From positions 179,690,104 through 179,754,103 of the forward strand of contig CM070873.1 in NCBI GenBank assembly GCA_036365515.1: 64,000 nucleotides of DNA, written 5' to 3'. Within the stretch, counting starts at the first letter, position 1. Every line of letters starts with the position of its first letter. Position numbers and translations under genes: made by a program. The notes beneath the pieces were generated by a model. That model had not been told where the DNA came from. It did not search any database and was given only the letters and a program-made list of their open reading frames with translations. Shown piece by piece: positions 11,858 through 22,668 of the stretch. This stretch comes from Torymus aiolomorphi (taxonomy: Eukaryota > Arthropoda > Insecta > Hymenoptera > Torymidae).

Positions 11858-14800
11858 CTGTTCACCGCTATGTTTCAGAACTTTTCATTGGTTTACCGCT
11901 ATGTTTCAGGACATTTGCATGTTTTCAGGACTGTACTGAATTAGGAATATGTTTACCTTTCAGGACATTTTTGTATTATTCAGGACATTTAGGGTTTCTT
12001 TCACAACGTTCTTTTCCGTAAAATTTTTCCGAAATCAACGTAAAATACCGCGGAACCGAAAGGGGGCGCCGCAGGGGTCGTGGTGTTAGTCAACACCCTG
12101 ACGGATATTATTTCTTTAGTTACTTATATACTGTTTAACGTTTTATACCTCCTTCTATTGCAGAAAATCTGTAGGTGTCCTGGAAGGTAGCGGTGTACTA
12201 AGTTATATATATATATATATATATATAAATATCTTTGTACGGTATTTTGAGGATTTCATAAAGAATTTGTAAAATAGTGGTGACACAAATATAAACATTG
12301 TTATAAACAACCAATAAACAAGCGCGTGACTAAAGAAATAATGACCCTAAGGTTATTGACTAACACCACGACGCCTGCGGCACCCGCTTTTACGGAAAAA
12401 TATCACGGAATTTCCGAAATCGATGTATTAACACAATATTGTGGAAACCGCTGAAAAATCCTCAAAATGCCTCTCGAGTGCTTTGGACTTTTGAGGAGAC
12501 TCCTCAAAATGCCTACAAAATCCTCAAAATTCGGTATATATGACCTATATAATCCTCAAAATGCGTTCCAGATGTGAATATAAATATATATATATATATA
12601 TATACATTGGTATGTGTATATAAGTATGTATAATTAATTCATGTAAATCGGAGGGGAGCCTATTTTATTTTCCTATCCGATTTATATAATATTCATAATC
12701 CCGATACAGTTTGTTGCGATATAAGTCCCTAGGTCTATGAAAGTATATGTGTATTTGTGCATATGTATACATACATTTATCTTTATATATTCCGAATTGA
12801 AGTAATATAACTTAATTAAGAAATGCCCGGCTCTGGTCGGTACGTTCTATTCGTCCTGGTATAACGCGGAACACGCACACCCATAGGCAGCGAACCTACG
12901 CGTATGATTGGCTATTACGGCTGCAGATTCGCGCGAGCATGCACGCTGACCCTTATGTACGTAGCCGCCGCGTGCGCGATTGTGATGTTAGACCGCCGTC
13001 TTACATGTATAGAATCGCGCGACTAGTAAACTTGGTGTCACGTGGGCTGAGTGCTAACCTCCAGTGTGCGTACGTTGACGGGCCCTGGACACAAGGAGCA
13101 GACGGAGGCACTTGCGGTGGATAGGATTAAACGGATGGCCAAAGGACAGAAGGGGTTAATCTCTTTATCAGATATGTATTTTCCTTTTTTTTTATAAATT
13201 TCCCGAAATCTGAAGATTGGTGATTCTTTGTGGCCGTGTTGGTTTTCTGTTTGTTTCAGATCTGGAACGCTTGCCTGCAGCTGGCGTGATTTGTGTAGGC
13301 TACGTACTCGGCCTCCTTTCCATATGATGTTTTGGAGATGGATTTGTCTTGATGTTGGTTGATGCCAATAAAATAGCAATGCGATTGGCAACTCCCAATA
13401 GGCTAGAGAGCGGCCTTTGATCCAGAAACGAAGTTGCCCTGAGGGAATGTAGCTGGCTCAATTCGTTCCCCAATTATTTTACAGATGAAATTGTGGAGAT
13501 ATTTCTAGCTTCCTTTTCTTTTTGAGATATACAGGAAGGTATAATGAAAAGGATGTAAAAGGCGAGGGCCAGTTAACGCACAACACACCTCAGCCCTAAT
13601 CAATGTTTCTACTAGGTATGTTAATTAGTGTTCAAATCTGAGAATTCTTGAAAGCAAAATTAAATGAGTGAATGTAAGTATAGATGCGTGTATACACATA
13701 CACTGATAGGTATAGAATTGATTAGTTAAGCTTGAAATTATCTAGATAACGTATGACCTTTTATATTTTTACTGTATAATGTGCAAAACTACTACAAAAA
13801 GATTGGTAATTAATAAATTGTCGTACATTCTCTCTAGTTATAATTCTACTGATAATGAATGTGTGGATGTATTACTACAGATCATTAATTATGAAGTGTT
13901 ATGCTTCTGTATAATATTCTTAGTTTGCGTATGATTGATGGTTTTATCCTTCGCTATTAGTGAATGGGTTTAATAATTATTAAATGTTATCTTTATATGC
14001 ACGTTGATGCTCGCCTATCCTCAAAATCTATATTAATTGCTCTCAACTTATTTCAATTTTGAAATTATATTATTATTTATGATGATAGAAAAGGCGCGTA
14101 ATTTAATAATATGGAATTATCTTCACTCCAATGTATGGTTTGACAATTTACATAATATCTAAAGCTAATTTTTTTTTTCTTTCTAGATTGACTATTATAA
14201 GTGGGAGATTTTACAGAAAAATCAATCAATGAAACATACTAAGCATATAAACATAACCGTTTAACGTAATAAGATCATATGTATATACTATTATTCTGAT
14301 ACACTATTAGAATCTCTGTGTAGAGTATTATTACGGCTCGTACTTAATCACTAAATCTCATAAGTATGTTATGGACGCTACTCTCTATCACCTCTGTACG
14401 GGTGTCTCTTGAGAACCTTTAGTATTAGGAGAAATACTTCGGCTATAAAATTTATAATCTTTATAGTAATGATATAAAAGGCCGAAATTCTGTAAATTCT
14501 TTGTGTCGTTTCAACCATAAAAAAAAGGGTTCAATGAAATATTATTATTATAATTATTATTAAACGTTTATGTTTTAACTTAATTTCTCTTTCTCGTTAT
14601 TATTTGTTCTATTAATTACCTTTTAATTAATTCTTGATTTAGTAGGATAAGCAAAAGTGACAAAAATAAATCTTATTTAAATCTTTTTCTTTGTTTAGAA
14701 TTTCCTGTTCGTGCGGTGGTTACTTTAAAGATCACACGTACCTGCTCCAACGCCCGGATTTGGGTATACTATTATTTCTTTGTTTTATTTTTATTTATTG

Positions 14801-15644
14801 TATTATTAAATTGATATCAAATTTACTTACTTTCTAGGTAGCTAGATGGACTTTGTATCAAAAATTGGGAAATGCTCTAGGATAGAAATTTAAGTCCTTC
14901 TAGATCTGGAATTCCTGGTTAACTATATAGTTGTAAAATGGCCTCTCTGAATTTTATTCGGTGTAATTGTAATTTATAATCCTTGCTCCATGTATTTGGA
15001 ATTTTCCTTGTGTCACATAGACCTAATTTTCGCTCTTTTAATTCTCACTAATAATTTTGAGTTTTCACTGTATGTATAGATATATTTGTTTCAAGTATTA
15101 TATATTTTTTGTTAAACTTTTCTAAGATTACTTCTTTTTCTAGTTGTCCTATTCTTTCAGACGATTCAACTATACTGAACTCGGGGCACGCTTAATTGAG
15201 CTGGCACGCGGGAACTTCATTCCCACTCCTTATTCATTCTATCTCACTCGCACTCATATGTTTAGATGGGGCCGGTAACTGAGCTCGCAGATAATGAGTC
15301 CGGACGGTGCTGCCCGTGGTGGCCCGCGGCCGCTTCGCACGACTCTCAGCGCATGAGCTTCGGCCGCAATTGCTGCATGGTCAGCTCTTCAAAATCCGTC
15401 GCGCATTTACCTCCCCCATCGGATGTTTGGAGAGGGTGTTGTATTTCGCCGCTAGCTTAGAGAAAAGAATGCTTCTATGTATGGCCTTGAAGTTGAAGCT
15501 TGGCCAGCTAGCATTCTTTTCTTTGCGTTCATGATATCTTTTATTTTATGTCGCGTGAGTTTATATTGTGAAATTAAACATTTAATACAAAAACAAATTA
15601 AAAATGACAACGAAAAAAAAATTTACATTAGGCGTAACGTAACA
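11382..15644 (-). repeat. Gypsy-like 3' LTR (4.3 kb)
   Basis: 4,263 bp, same ends as the 5' LTR. Preceded on the element strand by a purine tract AAGAAGGGGATG (15645-15656), the likely polypurine tract. It contains an extra segment at about 11856-12585 bounded by TA repeats. No coding region is supported inside. Confidence 0.93.
11856..12585. repeat. LTR-specific extra segment with inverted arms
   Basis: Present only in this LTR; the other LTR has continuous TA repeat here. Arms at about 12029-12122 and 12329-12425 are imperfect inverted repeats (CCGAAATC..., GGTGTTAGTCAAC, ATTATTTCTTTAGT and complements). Short CCTCAAAATGC units repeat beyond the right arm. It looks like a MITE-type insertion, or else a segment deleted from the other LTR. 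Confidence 0.6.
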
Positions 15645-15929
15645 ACATCCCCTTCTTGAGAGTGTCGCCGTCCTCGGCAAAAGTTTTACAGGTACCCGAT
15701 GAAATCTGGAATGTGGCTGCATAGGTCCTAAGCTTTCAGCATAGTAGTCAGATGGGATCAAAGAAAATACTAGGATTTGGGGTGGGATTAGGATGAAAAG
15801 TATTTCCATTTTGAGTTTAAATAATGATTTATTAAAAAGGTAAGAAAAATAAGAATCTGGATTGGTATTAAAAGTTCTTTACTGGAGAATACAAAGGTCC
15901 TCTCCTTTTGGCTTCAGAATATCTTCTTC

Positions 15930-17074
15930 TTAAGATAACTCTGGAGTATGGTAGTCGTCTCCAGAATCCGATTCGAGTGAGATGTCCGCGACAGATATCA
16001 CTAAACTCCTCATTTGGCCATCGTGGGTGGGAAGGTTTCGAGACCTCGTTCTTGATGGTCGCGATTCGTTGGTTCGTGAGGCTCGGCTGATTCTCACATA
16101 TTCGAGATTTCTGCCGCAATGTTGACGGTGTCGGTCCAAACTCCGTTTTCTCACCGACTGGCCGCACCTATCATGTATCTGGGTTTTGCTTCCCACCTGC
16201 CATCTGCATATCCTCTCATGGTTCCTGTAGAGGCGGCGGCTAACGTTTCGTCCACACATGGAATGATATCGATAGACGGATCGGTTTTTATTCACAATAG
16301 GTGGGTTTGAACGCCGAATGCAATATCGATCGGCATTCTTTACGGTACAGTCAATGCTCTCCGAGCGGAAGTACTTAATAAAGATTTGATGAACCCCCCG
16401 GCGGCCCACTGGTAGGGTCTGGTACGAGTCGATATGGCCAAAGTTGCAGAAGTATAATAGCGCGGCGGTCTCTGCGGCTTTAATACGTATGAGGACATTA
16501 ATCCCGAGTCCCTCGGCATGCTCCAATGGTTTCATTCGGCGTGTCTCCATTTCTGCTAAACGTTTCGCCTCCCATACTTCTTCGGGTTCTTGAAAGCCTT
16601 GCGATATGGCCAATCTAGGAGTAGGGTTTTCTCTTGCACTGGGAGACGTAGTTGAAGGAGGGCCATCGTTCTTGTCATCAGTTGGTCCTTCTTCCTCATC
16701 TTCCACATAGGCCCAGTTTAAATATCGCAGGATTACATCTACGCATCGGTCTACGGTTTCAAAACGTACCCGGAGAGAGACTCGATCCCCTGCCCTTATG
16801 GGGGAGGAAATGCTTAGAGGATCCTCCTTTTGGATGATCCCCGAAGAGTCGGGGTAGACCGAACATCTTCGTACACAATGATGGCCGTCCGTGGGTCATC
16901 TTCATCTGGCCGCAGAGAGAAGATGTGTAGGCCAATGATTTCTTCTTCGCCTGACGCCCCAGCGACCTCGACTCGATCGGTAACTTCTGGTTCCACATGC
17001 TCTGGAATGGAGCGATCTTTAATGGCGGGCAATCCTGCGGCTCGCCTGTATCGGTTGAACAATGAAGCCGACAT
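15930..17074 (-). pseudogene. Accessory gene 2, Cys/His-rich, unknown function
   Basis: ATG at 17074-17072 (MSASLFNRYRRAAGLP) follows directly on a 3' splice-site sequence (TTGTCTCTCTATTAG, boundary 17077). This frame runs to 16814. The +1 frame is open from about 16815 through to 15930 without needing an ATG, so two apparent ORFs are probably one gene of ~380 codons with one frameshift. The second half starts acidic and ends basic. It has two related units C-x11-H-x3-C (CGRNVSRRLYRNHERIC and CGQSVRKRSLDRHRQHC), plausible zinc fingers, then a Ser/Arg-rich stretch. It ends about 290 bp before the 3' LTR. It could bind nucleic acid; no family recognised. Confidence 0.5.
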
Positions 17075-17177
17075 ACCTAATAGAGAGACAAAGAAAACAG
17101 AAAACACAAGATATTATTAATTAAGGGTCAATAGGAGTGATTTATTTGATAAGGATATTCTGTAAGGATGAGATTTA

Positions 17178-17939
17178 TTAGTTAGTGGTTTGTAATGTTA
17201 GTTGCTGCGGAAGTCCAGCGAGATCGACATGGCCTAAGGCACGCTGTCGTTGACAGGTGGCGTCATGTAATCTTCTGTTGCGTCGATCTATAATCTTTCC
17301 ACAAGGAATGTGGACGATTTCTAGTAGTTGGATTGTCGTCGCATATTGTTGTAATCCTCGCCGAGCACGATAACATCGCTTGCTCAGGCGTAGGGCACGC
17401 GATGCGTCGCCGGGATAAAAATAGCGAACGAATCCATGAGATAATGTTTCCTTTTGATCTTTAACGGTGTAGCAGTATTCCGTAAGGCCGAATTGGGCGA
17501 AATGTTTGAAGAAATTCTCGTCCACTAGTTTCTCAGCGAGTGCCTTATCTTTCGGGATTAACCTCTTGAAGGCCCATGGTAGTTGACAGAGCACTCGGCA
17601 GTCATCAAACTTTGTTGCTTTGGGGTGATGAGGAGAAACTACGTGGACTTCGGATTTCATCCGCGGCGGGGGCTTTTCTTTAATTGGGTCGTCGACCGAT
17701 GTATCGTGTTTGAAATAGCTCTCCAGCAGCCACAGGTCCTTTTCTTGTTCGGCAATGTTAGCATGCTCCGTTTGTTCGAAGGAAAGGATGGCGGTTTGAA
17801 TCGTTAAAGTCTCTGAAATGATTTGTGTTGCTACAATAGGGCCTGCTTTTTGGAAACATGTTAGAAGTCCGCCTAAGGTAAGGTCCTTGTTGTAGGTGAT
17901 TTGACTTCGTTATTCTCTTTTGGAGTTGTCGGTTTCATT
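17178..17939 (-). pseudogene. Accessory gene 1, unknown function
   Basis: ATG at 17939-17937 lies 8 bases after a strong 3' splice-site sequence on the element strand (CCCCTTTCTTCCAG, boundary 17947). The first frame ends at TAG after about 21 codons. A second frame is open from about 17900 down to 17178, with its first internal ATG at 17660. The clearest stretch (160 residues) has CRVLCQLPWAFKRLIPKD, FAQFGLTEYCYTVKDQKETLSHGFVRYFYPG and a Cys/Arg-rich region ending in GHVDLAGLPQQL. I recognise no family. Its place between env and the next spliced gene suggests an accessory gene with one frameshift. Confidence 0.5.
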
Positions 17940-17962
17940 TCGGAGTCTGGAAGAAAGGGGAG

Positions 17963-18413
17963 TTAGTCAATTTCGACCGATGGGATGAAGGGTTTGGGCC
18001 CCATAATGGATTTCAAGGAGGCCCGCAACGTTGATCGAGGATTAGGGGACATCTTAATTTTTGGAGTGAGGATTTTATTTTTCTCAGGAGGGGGGTTATA
18101 TACCGGAAGGATTCCTTGACCTCGACGATGAGACCATCGCCGAGCGATAAACAGGGAAGCAATCACAACAACAACCAGAATTTGCAAAGCGATTCCACTG
18201 TACACGAGGGTATGGGTAAAAGTAGTTGAGCGTTGGTGTTGACCAATTTCGTGCATACGTGATATTATGGTACGTAAAGATTCCTTCTTGGGCCCCCAAG
18301 GGCTCATTTAGCTGGAGGTGGCTTGATTGAAAGCTTCGTTCTGAGCGACGTCGGTGGTGTTATGGGTTTTGAACTCGGAATATAAGTCTCTGATATCTAG
18401 CGAGAGGTCCGGG
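17963..18413 (-). pseudogene. Envelope C-terminal part with membrane anchor
   Basis: Continues env in another frame: about 35 residues of stalk, then TAA at 18308-18310 immediately followed by an ATG-started frame (18307-17963, 114 residues). That frame has one strong transmembrane helix (LVYSGIALQILVVVVIASLFIA, residues 34-55), a basic stop-transfer RRWSHRRG, and a ~55-residue Pro/Lys-rich tail. In F-type Env the anchor is part of the same protein, so the frameshift and stop look like decay. A separate small membrane protein is the alternative. Confidence 0.75.
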
Positions 18414-19916
18414 TTATATATATTGGGTGTTAGATGTTTTAACACACGTGGAGGTCAAGATGGCCTGAGTAGTTTGGGCTGTACATCCATCAGCTAGTTG
18501 TAAAATCCCTACGCCTGTAATTGTGACAGCTTGATAGACTTCTCCTGTACAGGAAATTCTGAGAGTTTCACTCATTGGGGTTGAGTACAGCCATGTTCTG
18601 TCGGTGTCTAAGTATGTCCATTGACTAAAGGGATCGGACTTCATGACGAAAGAGCACAGGGAGAGTGCATTCTTACTGGGGTTGATCAGCATTTCTACTT
18701 CACAAACCTTTTGAGACACTGCCTTGAAGATTATACCCCGAGGAGTGCAGATATATCCATAATGGGTATCTAGACACCCCTTCAAGTGTTGTTCGTTGAA
18801 TTGAAGATATCGTTGTTGGTCTTTGCTTAAGGCGAGATGATCATATTCGGACATCACATATGCCACAGGGTGGTGACTTGGCATGGCCGATTTTTGAGGG
18901 ATGGCCACAGAGTGTAGGCGATACAAATCATAAGCGGTCCTTTCAGTTAAAGAAAGAGTCAAACTCGCGATTACCCTACCATTGTGATAAGTAGCGTCGA
19001 TGGTTGCTATCCTAGCAACCTCCTCCGCTCTCGCGTGATGCGAAGGTATCGGGAGATCCACATGGTTTTCTGCTTGGCAGACGTCGTTGATGATCTTGTG
19101 AACGGTATCCTGCCGCAACAATTTCGGATGAACCTTGCGGTTGAACAAGTCGTTAAAAATATGGAGTATTTTCCGACTGCTGTACAATAAATGGTCGAGT
19201 TTGGCCTCTAATTGACTAGAAAAGGTGCTCAACTCCCGTAGAAAGTTGTTCTTTTCCGATTCTTTAGTTAAGGCAATAACCTTATTCTGTAAGGTGACTT
19301 CTAAGTTCTTCAATAGGGAAAGGTGGGTCGCGGTGATGTTGTACAATTCTTCTAACCCAGCGGAGAGGATATGCGTCTTCTCCTCAGTAAGTTTGACAAG
19401 ATTCGTTTGGTCATGGAATAGCTGATCGATATTGTTGTTGATTACATCTGCATCGTCCGTGGTCATAAGTCCAAATAGACTTTTGCTGAGGCTCCCAATA
19501 ACTCCAAGAGGTGCCATTCTTTTGGCCCTCATATCCATTAGAGAAGGTGAATTATTGATTTCCTTAACGTCCATTCTCTCGGCGGTTAGTAGTATCTCTT
19601 CATGTAATCGTGCTAAAGTCTGTGTCTTGATACCGAGTAGGTCCTTGTTCAGGATTGTGTCGCAGCGCAGCTCGTCGAAGTGAATAGCACACCGTTTATG
19701 ACTGTCATTGAGATTCATCTTGGGCCCATAATTTCCTATGAAGGCGTGAAGATCTAGATATATGATTATCTTCCAGCTGCTCTTTTGGACTCGTGCTGGC
19801 CGGACCCTTTCGTAATATATTCCAGGGTTCGTCTCGATGGCTGTCAACTCATAATAAGGTCCAGCGGCAACAAGTGTTCCCGCACACGCAAGCATAGCAT
19901 AAAGTAGAGAGCGCAT
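18414..19916 (-). pseudogene. env: F-type envelope glycoprotein, ectodomain
   Basis: 500 residues related to baculovirus F proteins and errantivirus Env. Signal peptide at residues 1-18 (MRSLLYAMLACAGTLVAAG). A furin-like basic site (MRAKR) near residue 135 is followed by a hydrophobic, Gly/Leu-rich fusion-peptide region (APLGVIGSLSKSLFGLM). Coiled-coil heptads follow (about 160-260) and then a Cys-containing C-terminal half. The element strand has a good 3' splice site (TATTTCAG, boundary 19940) about 25 bases before the ATG, so env was probably made from a spliced RNA. The frame shifts near 18412 and so misses its membrane anchor. Confidence 0.88.
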
Positions 19917-19957
19917 AGTGAAGGCAAGCGAGAGGAAACCTGAAATACATGCAAATA

Positions 19958-21019
19958 CTAGTTAGAAGATTCAGAGGGAGGGACGAGTTTAAGTTTGTCC
20001 GTATGTTTGCCGATTCTTTTGCCATTAGGCAATGCAAGGAGAACATTGTTTTTCCCTAAAATTTCTACTATTTTTAAAGGTTTGTTATAAAAACTATCGA
20101 ATTTTGATACGCGCGGTTCTTTAATTATCCACGCGTAGTCACCGACTTGAGCATTGAGGGTCTTGACTTTTTGGTCGTAACGGGTCTTCGCCTTTATTTT
20201 ATTCGCGATTTGGGTTTCCCCCGCGAGAGTTTGTAATTCGCTTAACCTACTAACCAGGTCTTGAAGATATAGGTTATAAGTCCTCAATCTCTCGTCTGCA
20301 GGGATCTGAGTTGGGAACCCAGCTAGTTTTCCAAAAACGAGTTCGAACGGCGTGAAGTTGGTTGCAGAATGTACGCTGGTATTGTATGTGAACGATGCGA
20401 AGGGTGCGAGATTGTCCCAATCGTCGAATCTTTCCGAGTATGTTCGAATGAAATCCACCAATGGAGCGTGACTCCTCTCTAGAGATCCATTGGTCTGAGG
20501 GTGGTATCCAGAAGTAGTTAGATGATGGATCTTGAAAATCCGTAGAAGACTTTCTACACTTTCAGATAAGAAACTAGTGCCTCTATCTGACAGGATTGCT
20601 CGTGGGGCCCCAAAGTGACAGATAAGGTGTTTGGCCAGAGCATCAGCGATGGTAGTGGCACGCAAGTTGGGAAGAGGTATGATAATCACGTATTTAGTGA
20701 GGTTACATTGCATTGTCAGAAGGTGACAGTTCCCACGCGGTGTTATTCTTAATTTTTCTACCGTGTCGATGGATACTTTATCAAAGGCTTCAATCGGAGT
20801 GTCAGTGAGGATCATGGGCTCTCGAGTCTTGATTCGTTCGATCTTTTTCTCTTGGCAGCTAGGACATCGTCGCACATAGTCCAGAATATCATTGCGCATA
20901 CCAGGCCAATAGTATCGTTCTCGGATTTTCTGATACGTTTGATTGACACCCTTATGTCCGCCAAGATGACTATCGTGTAATGTTTCAATGATGTTCTTCC
21001 TTTCTTCCGACGAGGGCAA
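19958..21019 (-). CDS. Gypsy-like integrase
   Basis: 353 residues, open throughout. The HHCC zinc finger has HDSHLGGHKG and CPSC. The DDE core has VSIDTVEKL, ILSDRGTSF and SGYHPQTNGSLERSH, with the normal D-D-35-E spacing. The C-terminal domain is of GPY/F type (QVGDYAWIIKEP...FYNKPLKIVEILG...KHTDKLKLVPP); no chromodomain. The first ATG here lies inside the Pol polyprotein, so it was not translated alone. It ends 40 bases upstream of the env ATG. Confidence 0.92.
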   Translation of the reverse strand: MPSSEERKNIIETLHDSHLGGHKGVNQTYQKIRERYYWPGMRNDILDYVRRCPSCQEKKIERIKTREPMILTDTPIEAFDKVSIDTVEKLRITPRGNCHLLTMQCNLTKYVIIIPLPNLRATTIADALAKHLICHFGAPRAILSDRGTSFLSESVESLLRIFKIHHLTTSGYHPQTNGSLERSHAPLVDFIRTYSERFDDWDNLAPFASFTYNTSVHSATNFTPFELVFGKLAGFPTQIPADERLRTYNLYLQDLVSRLSELQTLAGETQIANKIKAKTRYDQKVKTLNAQVGDYAWIIKEPRVSKFDSFYNKPLKIVEILGKNNVLLALPNGKRIGKHTDKLKLVPPSESSN

Positions 21020-21476
21020 GGAGACTTTACCGTAGCAGAGGACGGCCTTGATGGGTGTTCCTCCGAATATTTCGACGAGTAGCTCCGTCAGCTGGCCTGG
21101 GTCTAGTGTATCCGAGAAATCTCCTCGCCGCGAGATTCATATGCTCGTTAAGTTTTTCTTTAATAGTACACTCTTAAGGGCTCTTAAAGCTCTTTTGACA
21201 CCAGGGATAAGTTGTGGGGTCGTAATACTTTTCCTTAACTATTAAGGAAAAGATGTTGTCGTTCCTGTATGGAGTAGTAAGGATTTGTCCTGGTTTTGGT
21301 TTCTTAGCGTGAAGGCCCTTTAGGTCGATTGCTCGGATTTCGGACAGTAATCGAGCGACGGAGCACTGGCTCTCACAATCTCTGGATAAGAAATGGACAT
21401 AATTGTCCCTTTTATATGTCAGACATTGCCGGGACGTGATAATGTTGTTTTTGAGAGGTAAGAGGGTAATTCGATT
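21020..21476 (-). pseudogene. Macro-domain-like segment (TARG1/OARD1-like) in Pol
   Basis: About 150 residues fused ahead of the integrase zinc finger. The motif order follows the small TARG1/OARD1 macro domains: YVHFLSRDC (as AHCISEDC), a later hydrophobic strand NIFSLIVKEKYYDPTTY (as YIYYLITKKRASHKPTY), a helix FKSL-KSVLLKKN, and a final helix-strand ELLVEIFGGTPIKAVLCYG (as MIEEVFEATDIKITVYTL). The Gly-rich ligand loops (GAGIA, GCGLD) are not conserved here, so ADP-ribose hydrolase activity is doubtful. A frameshift near 21178 and a TGA near 21140 break it. Assignment is by eye against a remembered sequence. Confidence 0.55.
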
Positions 21477-22668
21477 ATCCTTGTTGGTGTCAGCATTGCT
21501 TTCCTGTCCGGATGATGAGCTCTCTGTATGAACCTGGGGATCCACATACTGATTGAAAGGCGTATGTTGTCCAAAGAGGGACATGAGGAGGGCCAAAGAA
21601 TCGGATGGTGGGTCCGTGAAGTTGAGGTTGACAGGTTGTGAATCCTCGGTTTCTTCTTGGATTTGACCTAAATTTGGAAATCGCAAGATAGGTTTTGATT
21701 TCAGGTCTAGGGGCGTACTCTTAGCGACAGGTGGTCCGGTTTTGATTTGTGGTGTTAGAGAAATGGATCGGAAGGGAGGCTCCCCTATCTCTGAAGGTTC
21801 CGTGGCGGTTTCGCAAACTGTTGTTGATTCTTCGGTTCCTTCCTTGATGGCGCCGGGAGAATCCGCAGCGGAGTCTTGAGTGAGCACCGCGGCGCGTTCC
21901 ACTAATTCCTTTAACTTTATCGCCAAATCATCAGGTTGTCGTACTGCGGGGTTGTAGGGATCCAATTCATCCAGCACGCTGCGTGTGAGGTCGTCGACGA
22001 CGTCTCCACCTGAAAATCGACGCAAGGGTACGACCAAAGGTTCTTCGGTTTCTTCTCGAGTCCTTTCCCCGTGAACCCTCATACTTTCCTCGAATCTTCT
22101 AGCAGAATCGAGGACTTCGTCGTGGGTTAAGGAAGTCTCAGCGAGAGGTTCTGTTTCTCCCGCTTCCGAGTCTGTGGCGGCAGGAGCGGTGACTTCGATT
22201 TCGGCGTTGCTGGCAGTCCTATCATCCTCCCTATCGCGAGACGGTTTGGGTTCCTCAGTCTTATCTTCTATAACGGGAAGAGATTCTGAGTCGTCCAATC
22301 GGAGTGCACTCCTTCGTGGATTATATATCGGGGAGCTTGTGGGTCACTGAGTTCATCAGATTCTTCCACGGTTGTAGATGACATGACGGATGAAGATTGG
22401 TTGAACTGAGGTACAAGGGAGACATCGATAGATTTGTCTTGCTTCTCCCAAACGGGTGTAGATCGTCCTTTCGGGATCAGAGTAGAAGGAGCAGATAATA
22501 TCCGCTTACGCGGGGTGATTTCCTTCTTGGGTGGCACTGCCGTCTTCTGCCGAGTTCGGTGAGCGATGACACTATGATCCAGAATCGGCGCAGTTTTTCG
22601 AGTGGCAGCTCCAACTGGTCTCCCGCGTCCCTTGGCACCAGACGTAGAGGGGATAGCCGAGGCTGGGT
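21477..22668 (-). pseudogene. Long acidic linker between RNase H and integrase
   Basis: Two frames (about 22668-22268 and 22298-21477) joined by a frameshift near 22280. It opens with basic, Pro/Ser-rich sequence (KGRGRPVGAATRK, PPKKEITPRKR), then Glu/Thr/Ser/Pro-rich, probably disordered sequence with no domain I recognise. About 400 residues are inserted at a position where most Gypsy elements have a short linker. It leads directly into the macro-like segment. Confidence 0.6.

Noticed and set aside
12939..13124. 61-residue ORF repeated at 35927-36112
   Set aside because: Shared only because both lie in the Gypsy-like LTRs; differences between copies do not favour silent sites on inspection, and no motif is visible.
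15266..15460. 64-residue ORF repeated at 38277-38471
   Set aside because: Same reason: LTR sequence, with no recognisable protein.
16759..16998. Minus-strand 79-residue ORF overlapping accessory gene 2
   Set aside because: Out-of-frame overlap with the longer, splice-acceptor-associated frame.
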